DNA of 64,000 nt from Rhodospirillaceae bacterium. Lineage in GTDB: Bacteria; Pseudomonadota; Alphaproteobacteria; Rhodospirillales; Rhodospirillaceae. The position numbers were made by a program, and so were the translations under genes. This document shows, in pieces, positions 42,323 to 51,100 of this stretch; position 1 is the stretch's first letter; each line of letters begins with the position of its first letter. Below the pieces are notes generated by a model, which saw only the letters and a program-made list of their open reading frames with translations, was not told where the DNA came from and ran no database searches. The DNA is taken from the NCBI GenBank assembly GCA_018666155.1, contig JABJAH010000040.1:54305-118304 (forward strand), written 5' to 3'.

Positions 42323-43204
42323 GTGGCGAGCGATACCCACCTTTCCGTATTTAACAGAGACACCGCCGTCGCCACGGCCGTGAGCTTTTCTGTACCGCTG
42401 TTTGCGGCGCTGCTGCTCGGATGGTATGGCGCCAGCATACCGGTCGTGGAAATCGGGTCTTCCGTGGCCATCGCCTATTGGATGGCGATCTTGCTGACGA
42501 CGTGGCTGTCCTTTGAAATCGGAAGCTGGGCGGCAGCCTACATTCTGCGTCCCCTCAACCCTCCCTTTATCGTTATCATTCTCATTGGATGCATTGTCGG
42601 TGGCCTCACGGCCCGGCCGTTTGTTGTTTACATCATCGGGACGTTTCTCGGCGCAGCGCAGGGTGATCAAGCCGCACCGGTCGCCGCGCCTCAGTTCATA
42701 TGGTCCGTCGAATGGCTCCTTGGATTTATTCAAGAGGCCGCCGTCATTTTGCTGTTGTGGATCGGCACCAACTTGATGATGCACGGGCCTTTGCATCTTC
42801 ACCGCTTTGGCTTCAAACCAACCTACAGTGAACGTCCTTATGGTGTCGGCACCTCGTCGGATGATCAAACGCCAATTCCAGATCCCGAGTTCATTAAACG
42901 CCTAGAGGACATCGCGCAGAACGACATCGCGGCCCTAGAAGCAGAAGACCATTACGTCCGTGTCCACTCGGAAAGTGGCTCGGAACTGATTCACTATCGC
43001 TTTGCCGATGCGGTTCATGAACAACGCGGCCAAGCAGGACTACAAGTCCATCGCTCGTTTTGGGTGAGTAAAGCGGCCATCGAAAGTGTTGTCCGGCGCG
43101 GGCGCTCTTTTGACATCGTACTCAAAGGTGGAAAACGCATCCCGGTTGGGCAGACCTACAAACAGTCTGCCGCAACCGAGTTCAAGGCGTTCATTCAGGA
43201 TTAA
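42323..43204 (+). CDS. Membrane-bound LytTR-family DNA-binding regulator
   Basis: Protein of 293 aa from GTG 42323 (GAGGA about 9 bases upstream). About four membrane helices span residues 15-145 (for example VSFSVPLFAALLLGWYG, PFVVYIIGTFLGAA). The C-terminal domain from about 195 is a LytTR domain: IAALEAEDHYVRVHSE, YRFADAVHEQ, LQVHRSFWVSKAAIESVV, FDIVLKGGKRIPVGQTY. Likely a membrane-tethered transcription factor. The nearest genes, PQQ dehydrogenase (15 bp, convergent) and the Tat methyltransferase pair (divergent), are plausible targets. Confidence 0.88.
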   Translation: MASDTHLSVFNRDTAVATAVSFSVPLFAALLLGWYGASIPVVEIGSSVAIAYWMAILLTTWLSFEIGSWAAAYILRPLNPPFIVIILIGCIVGGLTARPFVVYIIGTFLGAAQGDQAAPVAAPQFIWSVEWLLGFIQEAAVILLLWIGTNLMMHGPLHLHRFGFKPTYSERPYGVGTSSDDQTPIPDPEFIKRLEDIAQNDIAALEAEDHYVRVHSESGSELIHYRFADAVHEQRGQAGLQVHRSFWVSKAAIESVVRRGRSFDIVLKGGKRIPVGQTYKQSAATEFKAFIQD

Positions 43205-43218
43205 GGCATTAGCCTCAA

Positions 43219-45138
43219 TCAGTTCTCCGGTAACGCAAACGCGACGATAGCGTCCCCCAGATTATCAGTGACCCGAGACGTCCCACCGGCGGCGATCACA
43301 ACATATTGCCGGCCGTTTGCCATGTAGGTCACGGGAATCGCTGAGCCCTGGTGCGGTAAACCCGCCTGCCACAGTTCATCACCACTTTCGATATCGATGG
43401 CGCGAATTTTGTCGTCCATGGTCGCAGCAATGAAGATGAGGCCACTACCGGTGATGATCGGTCCGCCAATATTTGGCGAGCCCCAACCGAATGAGGCCGG
43501 AACAGTGATGCCGAAGCGTTTGATTTGGCCGAGGGGAATCTGCCATTTCATTTGGCCCGAGCTCATGTCGATCGCCGCCAACGTCCCCCAGGGCGTCGGC
43601 GTGCAGGGAATACCCAGCGGCGACATAAAGAGCTCACCGACCGCGGCATAGGGCACACCCTTCAACGGCCGTGTGAGATAATCGATGCGGGTCACATCTT
43701 CGTCCGCGCGATCCCCCTTGGGCTCGAGACGCAGACGTGAGGCGAGGTTCTCCGCTTTGATGATCAGCGTATTGCTTTCAGGATCGAAAGCAGCCCCGCC
43801 CCAATTTCCGCCGCCCAGCGCAGAAGGAAACAACAACGCCTCACGCAGATCAGGCGGCGTATACAGGCCTTCGTAGCGCATGCTGTCGAATTCCGATTGG
43901 CACCAGGCTTTGTCGAGCGGGGTCAGACCGAACAAATCATCGCGGTCTATATTCTGACCGGCGAAAGCAACGGGCAGCGTCGGCACCGGCTGAGTCGGTG
44001 ACGCTTCATCTTCTGGAATGTTGGTTTCATGAGCCGGCATTTCTTCAATAGGCCAGACTGGCTCACCGGTATCCCGATCAAAGACGAAGAGCCATCCCAT
44101 CTTGGTTTGAAGAATAGCGACCTCGCGCGGTTCACCATCTTTCTCGATGGTGACGAGCAACGGGTGACCAACGAGATCGTAGTCGAACAAATCGTGACGG
44201 ACGGTTTGGAAGTGCCACGCCACCCCACCAGTTTCGGCTTCCACCGCAACGATGGCGTCCGAATAGGGAATGGGGAAGCGACGGCTGCCGCCATAGTAAT
44301 CGGTCGATGGGCTAGTCGTCGGGAGAAACACAAGGTTGCGCGCTTGGTCTCCACTCATGGTCGACCAGACATTGGCTGCACCCGATTGATCACGGCGGTC
44401 CTGAGGAATCGGATTAAATTCCCATTTCAGTTCGCCAGTGCGCACATCCCAGCCACGGACGAAGCCGTCGTTGGCATTTTGCACGCCATCATTGGCAGCC
44501 GTCGCGCCAATGACGACATCACCGACCACGGCACCAGGAGACGGCATAGCGACAAAGCCTTCGCCATGCATTTCATAGTCTGCATTGGTCACTCGGCCCG
44601 GATGCCCGGCATCAGCGCCGAAGTCTGCGCAAGGAGCACCGGTATCCGCATCGATGGCCCAGAGGTTGCCGCCACGGTCGCCTTTGAGGACTCGCTTCTG
44701 GCAGGCCGCACCATCTTCAGGCTCCGCCGCTTGCCAATAGGCAACACCACGGCACGTGCCCGACAGCCTTTCTCCTTCGATCAACGGCTCGCCGGTTTCG
44801 GCGTTGGCGGCGTGGGGATCAAACACCCACACCTCTTCGCCAGTTGCCGGATCAAGAGCAAAGACCCGGTTGAACGGCGTGCAGTAATACAACAGGTCGT
44901 TGGCTTGAATTGGTACCGCTTGCAGCGAGGTCCCAAACGGATTCTTTTTGAAATCACCCGACCTGTGAATCCACGCCACTTCAAGATCGGTCACATTGTC
45001 AGGTGTGATCTGGCTGAGCGGTGAATATTGGCTGCCGCCGGAGTCGTTGCCGAAGTTCGGCCAATCCGCTCCCGACTGCGCCTGAGCAATCGAAGACATA
45101 CCAATCGACGCGCCTACCGCCAAAACAAACAACTTCAT
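43219..45138 (-). CDS. PQQ-dependent (quinoprotein) dehydrogenase
   Basis: Periplasmic propeller protein of 639 aa; signal peptide MKLFVLAVGASIGMSSIAQA. ATG 45138 (AAGGGGA upstream) is chosen over a 44-residue extension. Repeated propeller W-docking motifs: ATGEEVWVFD, TGELKWEFNP, TGGVAWHFQT, TGEPVWPIEE, SGQMKWQIPL, SGDELWQAGL. Closest in layout to the glucose/shikimate-type PQQ dehydrogenase group (GTCRGVAYWQ, NIGGPIITGSGLIFIAATMD), but without the N-terminal membrane domain of the membrane enzyme. No PQQ synthesis genes or C-terminal haem domain are present. Substrate: an alcohol or polyol is inferred only. Confidence 0.9.
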   Translation of the reverse strand: MKLFVLAVGASIGMSSIAQAQSGADWPNFGNDSGGSQYSPLSQITPDNVTDLEVAWIHRSGDFKKNPFGTSLQAVPIQANDLLYYCTPFNRVFALDPATGEEVWVFDPHAANAETGEPLIEGERLSGTCRGVAYWQAAEPEDGAACQKRVLKGDRGGNLWAIDADTGAPCADFGADAGHPGRVTNADYEMHGEGFVAMPSPGAVVGDVVIGATAANDGVQNANDGFVRGWDVRTGELKWEFNPIPQDRRDQSGAANVWSTMSGDQARNLVFLPTTSPSTDYYGGSRRFPIPYSDAIVAVEAETGGVAWHFQTVRHDLFDYDLVGHPLLVTIEKDGEPREVAILQTKMGWLFVFDRDTGEPVWPIEEMPAHETNIPEDEASPTQPVPTLPVAFAGQNIDRDDLFGLTPLDKAWCQSEFDSMRYEGLYTPPDLREALLFPSALGGGNWGGAAFDPESNTLIIKAENLASRLRLEPKGDRADEDVTRIDYLTRPLKGVPYAAVGELFMSPLGIPCTPTPWGTLAAIDMSSGQMKWQIPLGQIKRFGITVPASFGWGSPNIGGPIITGSGLIFIAATMDDKIRAIDIESGDELWQAGLPHQGSAIPVTYMANGRQYVVIAAGGTSRVTDNLGDAIVAFALPEN

Positions 45139-45296
45139 TGCGATCCCCTTTGAGTGTCTTCTGCGCCGATCCTTACGACGACGAAATAATATGGCGCATC
45201 GTGCGACGTAATACCCACCTTGGTCTAGTCTCCGTTCGACGAATTGACGATCCTTATGATCGCCCCTCACCTAATGACGGTCTGAGGGTTGGATCG

Positions 45297-46592
45297 TTGA
45301 GTGTACTCCCGCCCGGCTACCCCTTATTGTCCAGTGCCGTGTTACAGCAATTTCCCCTCGCCCTGTTCTTTACCCGCAATGCGCAGTTTGTCAGCTTCGG
45401 ATTCTTTCTGGCGCTCTTTTCAAGCTTTGGGCAAACGTTCTACGTGGCGCTGTTTAACGGCGTCCTTAACGATGAACTCGGCCTGTCGAGCAGCCAGCTG
45501 GGCAGTCTCTACGGGGCAGCAACTTTCATCAGCGCGGTCCTACTCATCGGCATCGGTAAATTAATCGACGTCTGGGACCTGCGTGTCTTTACGATCTTCT
45601 CGTTCACCATCCTTGCCGCGGCCTGCCTGATGTTCGCCAACGTCACAGGCCCGCTCACGTTATTGATTGCGATTCTCGGACTCCGCTTGGGTGGGCAAGG
45701 TTTGATGTCTCATACCGCCCTGACCAGTATGTCGCGCTATTTCGAAAGCGAACGTGGCATCGCCGTCAGCATCGCCAACATCGGGTTTGCGGCGGGTGTC
45801 GCGATCTTCCCGTTCATCGGCGCGTTGGTCATCGCGATATACGGCTGGCGAGGCATCTGGACGGGAAGCGCCGCCCTGATTCTATGTGTGTGCCTGCCGT
45901 GGGCTTTGTATCTGTTGCGCGGCCAAACGCAGCGACACGCCAGTTACGTTGAACGCCAGACTGCGCCGGTTGATGAGAATAGCCCAGCCCGCAAGGTGGG
46001 GTGGACTCGCTCTCAAGTCCTTCGTGATAAACGGTTCTATCTTTTGATGCCGATCATGATGTCTATGCCGTTCGTCGCCACTGGCATCCAGTTTCATCAA
46101 ATTATATTGGTCGAAGAAAAAGGCTGGGTACTGGCCACGTTTGCGTCTGGATACTTCGTCGCCGCCCTGTTCAATGTCGTTGGTGGACTGAGTGTCGGAA
46201 ACTTTGTCACCCGGCTTGGTGGCATCAACCGGATCGTGCCGTGGTTTATGGCGCCGCTTTGCGTTTCAATGATCTTGCTGATCAGCTTTGATACGCCATT
46301 GATCATATGGATTTACATGATCACCAACGGCCTCAATGGCGGCATGTTCGGCGTCGTCCACAATGTGCTCTGGGCTGAACTCTACGGGACGCAGCATCTC
46401 GGCGCGATTCGCTCGCTCGTCACCTCGACCACGATCTTTGCCGCTGCCCTAGCACCGGCCCTGATGGGCTGGCTCTTGGATTCGGGCTGGACCATGCGCC
46501 TGATCGCCGCAGTCAGCCTCGTTTATATCCTTGTCGCCATGGTGATCACCACACGGGTAAAAATCGCATCGATCCCGCCACCATCCTCGTGA
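45297..46592 (+). CDS. MFS transporter
   Basis: Major-facilitator permease, 431 aa, about 12 helices. TTG 45297 is preferred, with GAGGG 8 bases upstream; earlier in-frame codons run through the divergent PQQ gene. Seen: LSSSQLGSLYGAATFISAVLL, GKLIDVWDLR (G-x-L-x-D loop motif), GLRLGGQGLMSHTALT, and ASGYFVAALFNVVGG. It resembles the oxalate/formate-like or monocarboxylate MFS group. Divergent from the PQQ dehydrogenase; the two may handle one substrate pathway. Substrate unknown. Confidence 0.88.
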   Translation: MSVLPPGYPLLSSAVLQQFPLALFFTRNAQFVSFGFFLALFSSFGQTFYVALFNGVLNDELGLSSSQLGSLYGAATFISAVLLIGIGKLIDVWDLRVFTIFSFTILAAACLMFANVTGPLTLLIAILGLRLGGQGLMSHTALTSMSRYFESERGIAVSIANIGFAAGVAIFPFIGALVIAIYGWRGIWTGSAALILCVCLPWALYLLRGQTQRHASYVERQTAPVDENSPARKVGWTRSQVLRDKRFYLLMPIMMSMPFVATGIQFHQIILVEEKGWVLATFASGYFVAALFNVVGGLSVGNFVTRLGGINRIVPWFMAPLCVSMILLISFDTPLIIWIYMITNGLNGGMFGVVHNVLWAELYGTQHLGAIRSLVTSTTIFAAALAPALMGWLLDSGWTMRLIAAVSLVYILVAMVITTRVKIASIPPPSS

Positions 46593-46703
46593 GTCGCTCA
46601 CGCGTTGAGCATATGCTTAAGTCCTGAACCGCCTGCCCGGCCTAGGCGCTTAAATTGACTCACGGGAACTCAACCAAACAAAAGACTCTAAGGACGCGCA
46701 CCC

Positions 46704-48737
46704 ATGCTTATTCTGACTCAATCCGCTTGGTCGCCCCGCGACGCTAAAGGCCTTGATGCTCTTGCCGCCGCAGCGAAGCGTGAAGCGTTGCGACAATCAG
46801 CCAGCTCCGACCCCGATGTATTGTTGCTGCTGCCCCACGCACCGATGGGTGCGGACGGCGTGTTGTCTGAGTCGGACGCGATGGCTGTCGTTAAAACTGC
46901 TGCGACATCGAGCGGCTTGCACCTTGCCGGGTCGGCTGTGATGACAGCAGATGAGGCTTCCGCATCACAGACCATTGGATTTGTTGTCGCACCAAACGGT
47001 AACGTTCTTCTTCGCACGCTAAAAATTTCGCCGGACCTCATTGAGGGATTCACCGACACCACATCGGCCATGGGGCAGCCAGCAGAATTTCCAATAGCAA
47101 CACTTCCATTTGCAAAAGTTGGAATGCTCTGCGGCGAAGACATTCACTTTCCGCAGTATGGCCGCGCCCTCGCCTTCCACGGTGCTGAGATCATTCTAAA
47201 TCCCTGTGTCGAGAGATCCGATCAACAGTTTGACCATCGCGTGATGTCACGCTTTGGCCGAGCGAGCGAAAGCGTCGCCTATGTTGCGGTCGCCAGCCCA
47301 GCCGAAATGGATGACGGTGGCGTTAAAATTAAATTGCCATCGGCGACAGCATTTTACCGCTGGGAGCGTGAGACTACTAGTGTCCGTGGTGATGAGACGT
47401 TTGTTATTCCCGATTTTGATATGCAACTGCTGCGTCGTCGCCGGGTGACACCCCAGGGTAGCTTTCCGGCCATCGTCCGCGCCGACGTTTATGGTCGCGG
47501 CTACGCAACAGCGAAGGCCGAAAACACCGTTCCGGCCGCACCGACAACACGTGACGGCTGGCTGAAAGAAGCTGAACGTCGCTTAGCATCCGAAGCCGAA
47601 GTACGTGGACCAAAAAATCCAAAAACCGAGCACCAATATGACTGCATGCTGGTGCAAACGGTTGCCCGTCTTATTCCCATCGGCGGCAACGCCGACCCCC
47701 GTGAGATTATTCGCAAGAACCTGGACGAGCATTTGTCTAGTGCCGGCAGCCGACTATCGGTCCCGTCAATGCGCCTATGCGTCTTTCCAGAATTCTGGCT
47801 AACCGGACCCGGCGGCATCGGCGGCGTTCAACGAACCGTACAAAATCTTGAGCGGATGGCGATCAGCGAAGGCGATGAGGTCTTCGACATCATCGGCAGG
47901 TTTGCTCAAGAGTATAATGTCTATGTCGCGTTCCAGAATTTTGAGGTGCATCCCAAGATGCCGGGCCGGGTCTTCAACTCCGCCTTCCTGATCGATGACC
48001 AGGGCAATCACGTTCACACCTACCGCAAAAACCAATGCGCCGATGTCTGGGGGCTCCTGCCCGATACCACACCTGGATCTGTGCTTGATGAGTATCTCGA
48101 CCTATTCGGCAACGACGCACTGTTCCCGGTGGCTGACACGCCCATTGGCAAGCTTGCCAATATGGTCTGCTTCGACAACATGAGTCCTGAAGTCGCCGGC
48201 GGACTACGCCGCCAAGGCGCCGAAGTCATTCTGCATTCCACGTCAGAGCCCCATGGGGGCGAAGGCCGGCGCGCGTGGGACAACGCCAGACGCACGCGGG
48301 CGATGGAAAATTGCGCGTATATGCTCTCGGCTATGGACGGGGGGGAATACAAGTCGCACGATTCAGAACACATGACCTTCTTCCGGCGTGGTCACACCCG
48401 TTTGGTCAACTTTGATGGCAGCCTGCAAGGCACAGTCGACGGGCCAGGCCCAGTTCTGCTCCGGGCGCATATTGATTTGGGGGCGTTGCGACGCGCCCGC
48501 GCCAATCCCCGAACCAATTTCCAACTGTGGAATGATCCGGCGGTTTATGCCGACCATTATTCACCGGACATGGGTTTCCCCAGTAATATGTGGGCGGGTG
48601 ATCCGTATGATAATCCCTACATCGGCGCGAAGGCGATGATTGAGCGGATCGAGAGCTACGTCGAACAAGGAATTTACACCCCACCGGCGATGCAGCTTAG
48701 CGCGGAGACCAAGAGCCGCACATCCGACGTCATGTAG
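46704..48737 (+). CDS. Double nitrilase-domain protein
   Basis: Protein of 677 aa with two tandem carbon-nitrogen hydrolase domains (about 1-280 and 310-640). Domain 2 has the full triad: Glu in CVFPEFWLTG, Lys in HTYRKNQCA, Cys in NMVCFDNMSPE. Domain 1 keeps Cys (GMLCGEDIHFPQ) and a Lys (LRTLKISPD), but the Glu position reads LLLPHAPMG, so it is probably inactive. Shared sequence with the single-domain protein at 29116 is clear. Substrate unknown; amidase or nitrilase activity would rest on domain 2. No signal peptide. Confidence 0.88.
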   Translation: MLILTQSAWSPRDAKGLDALAAAAKREALRQSASSDPDVLLLLPHAPMGADGVLSESDAMAVVKTAATSSGLHLAGSAVMTADEASASQTIGFVVAPNGNVLLRTLKISPDLIEGFTDTTSAMGQPAEFPIATLPFAKVGMLCGEDIHFPQYGRALAFHGAEIILNPCVERSDQQFDHRVMSRFGRASESVAYVAVASPAEMDDGGVKIKLPSATAFYRWERETTSVRGDETFVIPDFDMQLLRRRRVTPQGSFPAIVRADVYGRGYATAKAENTVPAAPTTRDGWLKEAERRLASEAEVRGPKNPKTEHQYDCMLVQTVARLIPIGGNADPREIIRKNLDEHLSSAGSRLSVPSMRLCVFPEFWLTGPGGIGGVQRTVQNLERMAISEGDEVFDIIGRFAQEYNVYVAFQNFEVHPKMPGRVFNSAFLIDDQGNHVHTYRKNQCADVWGLLPDTTPGSVLDEYLDLFGNDALFPVADTPIGKLANMVCFDNMSPEVAGGLRRQGAEVILHSTSEPHGGEGRRAWDNARRTRAMENCAYMLSAMDGGEYKSHDSEHMTFFRRGHTRLVNFDGSLQGTVDGPGPVLLRAHIDLGALRRARANPRTNFQLWNDPAVYADHYSPDMGFPSNMWAGDPYDNPYIGAKAMIERIESYVEQGIYTPPAMQLSAETKSRTSDVM

Positions 48738-48805
48738 CAGGTGACCAAGCTCAGTGAACCCGCTAAACCAGCATCCTCACGCAGGAATTTATTAGAGGCA
48801 CACTG

Positions 48806-51100
48806 GTGATTAAGATTGGCGACGCAGTCCCGCGTTTTGAAGACGAACGCCTGCTCACAGGTCGAGGCTCCTACACGGACGATGCCGTATTAAGTACGGA
48901 TGCCTGCATGGTTCTGGTGCGTTCTCCCGTTGCGGCAGCAAACCTTACATCCATAGACACGGCCGACGCCAAAGCCGCACCTGGTGTGCTTGGTATTTTT
49001 ACCGCGGCAGATTTAGACGCCGATGGAATAGGACACTTCAAGACCGGGTTTCCGTTCAAACGCCCCGACGGCCGCGAAATGTATCGGCCGCCGTTCGGCC
49101 TCCTGGCCAAAGATGTTGTGCGCTATGTCGGTGATCCTGTGGTTGCGGTTGTTGCAGAGACGCACTCCCAGGCGGAAGATGCCGCCGAGCTTGTGATGAT
49201 CGACTACGACGATGAAGCCGCCGTCACCGATGCTGAGGCCGCTTTGCGAGACGGAGCGCCGACAGTTTGGGCGGGCGCTCCGGGCAACATCGCATTCGTC
49301 GTTGAGCGTGGCGACAAAGCTGCAGCAGAAGCGGCCTTTTCTCAAGCGGACCACGTCACTGCCCTGGATTTGCGCGTCACACGGGTTACAGCAAACCCGA
49401 TAGAGCCCCGATCCGCGATCGGAGGGTTTGACCCAGATAGTAATCGCTACGCATTGCGCTGCGGCACGCAAACACCCCAACGCATGCGCGATACGCTAGC
49501 GGCGGATATTCTCAAGATATCTCCAGACCAAATTCACGTCATATCCGAGGACATCGGTGGCGCCTTTGGCATGAAGAACAGTCCGTATCCCGAATACGGC
49601 TTGGTGCTATGGGCGGCGAAGAAAGTTGGACGGAGAGTGGCCTGGCGCTCAAGCCGAATCGAAGCCATGCAATCCGACTTCCAAGGCCGGGACAATCACA
49701 TTCATGCAGAACTGGCGATTGATGCCGATGGTCTCTTCCAAGCCATTCGAGTGCGATCGATTGGCAACCTGGGCGCCTACCTCGGCCCACTGACCCCCCA
49801 TCCGCCGACCGCCAATGTTGGCGGTATGATCGGACCCTATGGCATTGGCGCAGCTCACGTTGAAATTACCGGCGCGCATACCCACACACCACCGACGGCA
49901 CCGTATCGTGGTGCTGGCCGCCCAGAAGCCACCTATGTGATTGAGCGCCTGGTCGATGCAGCCGCAGTAGAACTGGATATCGACCCTATCGACCTGCGTC
50001 GCCGCAACATGCTGACACCGGAACAACTGCCTCATCAGACGCCGTTGGGTATGAACTATGACAGTGGTGATTTCCCTGAAGTTTTAACGAAATGCGTCGC
50101 TGTGGCTGACTGGGATGGTTTCGAAACCCGCAGAATGAAAAGCGCAGAACGGGGCCTCCTGCGGGGACGCGGCCTGGCTTATTCCATTGAGATCTCGGGG
50201 GGGCCGCAAGGCGCGCACCAGCCTGAAACAATGTCCATCCAGTTCGACGCCGACGGTGGTGTAACGGTCCTTGCAGGCTCGAAGGAAATGGGCACCGGCC
50301 ACGGCACCGCATATCGACAAATTTTAAGCGACCAGCTTGGCTTGGACCCAACAAGAATCACCGTGGTCGATGGAGATTCGGATGCGATCCCACAAGGAAC
50401 GGGTTCATTCGGCTCGCGCACGATGATCGCCGGCGGCACCGCTACCCTACGCGCAGGTGAGAGAATAATAGAGGCGGGGAAATCGATCGCGGCCGAGGCT
50501 TTAGAAGCTGCCGAGATCGACATTGAATTTTCTGGGGGCGCTTTTCGAGTTGCTGGAACCGATCGGGAAATCACCCTTCACGATCTTGCGCGACATGCTG
50601 ACAGCAAGCTCAATGTTGCGGTCACAGAAAAGGCGGACGGCCCGACCTATCCAAACGGCTGTCATATCTGTGAAGTGGAAATCGACCCAGACACGGGCGT
50701 GACCACGCTCGCCCGCTATATTTTGGTTGATGATGTCGGCACAGTGATTAACCCGATGATCGTCAAGGGACAGCTTCAAGGCGGTATTGTCCAAGGGGCG
50801 GGCCAGGTGCTTATGGAGCAAATCGTCTTTGATCAAGATGGACAACTCATTACCGGCAGTTTGCTCGACTACACCATGCCCCGAGCCGACGATATGCCAA
50901 TGTTCGATATCGAAACGCATCCGGTACCGACAACACTCAACCCACTGGGTGTTAAGGGGGCGGGCGAAGCGGGTACGGTCGGAGCGTTACCGGTGATCGT
51001 CATTGCCACGTTGGACGCCTTGCGACCATTGGGTGTTAAACATATCGATATGCCACTGACGTCAGAGCGAGTGTGGCGCGCAATGAAGGAGTTGAGCTGA
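48806..51100 (+). CDS. Xanthine-dehydrogenase-family molybdenum-binding subunit
   Basis: Protein of 764 aa, the large (molybdopterin) subunit of the CoxL/XdhB family. Seen: GRGSYTDDAV at the N-terminus, EDIGGAFGMKNSPYPEYGL, the active-site loop PYRGAGRPEA (the AYRGAGR form is typical of form II CoxL-like proteins; form I CO dehydrogenases have AYRCSFR), GSFGSRTM, and near the end VKGAGEAGTVG with the catalytic Glu. GTG 48806 has GAGGCA upstream. No iron-sulfur or FAD subunit genes are adjacent. Its stop overlaps the amidase start by one base (TGATG). Confidence 0.93.
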   Translation: MIKIGDAVPRFEDERLLTGRGSYTDDAVLSTDACMVLVRSPVAAANLTSIDTADAKAAPGVLGIFTAADLDADGIGHFKTGFPFKRPDGREMYRPPFGLLAKDVVRYVGDPVVAVVAETHSQAEDAAELVMIDYDDEAAVTDAEAALRDGAPTVWAGAPGNIAFVVERGDKAAAEAAFSQADHVTALDLRVTRVTANPIEPRSAIGGFDPDSNRYALRCGTQTPQRMRDTLAADILKISPDQIHVISEDIGGAFGMKNSPYPEYGLVLWAAKKVGRRVAWRSSRIEAMQSDFQGRDNHIHAELAIDADGLFQAIRVRSIGNLGAYLGPLTPHPPTANVGGMIGPYGIGAAHVEITGAHTHTPPTAPYRGAGRPEATYVIERLVDAAAVELDIDPIDLRRRNMLTPEQLPHQTPLGMNYDSGDFPEVLTKCVAVADWDGFETRRMKSAERGLLRGRGLAYSIEISGGPQGAHQPETMSIQFDADGGVTVLAGSKEMGTGHGTAYRQILSDQLGLDPTRITVVDGDSDAIPQGTGSFGSRTMIAGGTATLRAGERIIEAGKSIAAEALEAAEIDIEFSGGAFRVAGTDREITLHDLARHADSKLNVAVTEKADGPTYPNGCHICEVEIDPDTGVTTLARYILVDDVGTVINPMIVKGQLQGGIVQGAGQVLMEQIVFDQDGQLITGSLLDYTMPRADDMPMFDIETHPVPTTLNPLGVKGAGEAGTVGALPVIVIATLDALRPLGVKHIDMPLTSERVWRAMKELS

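Noticed and set aside
42023..42868. A 281-codon frame on the minus strand over the start of the LytTR gene
   Set aside because: Composition is Arg/Gln/His-rich with no fold pattern; the plus strand encodes a coherent membrane plus LytTR protein over the same bases.
44029..45024. A 331-codon plus-strand frame inside the PQQ dehydrogenase gene
   Set aside because: It is antisense to a protein with repeated W-docking motifs; its own translation has no domain pattern or ribosome-binding site.
46588..46664. Inverted repeat CGTGAGTC/GACTCACG between the MFS and nitrilase genes
   Set aside because: Arms are only 8 bases and about 60 bases apart; no T-run or other evidence of function.
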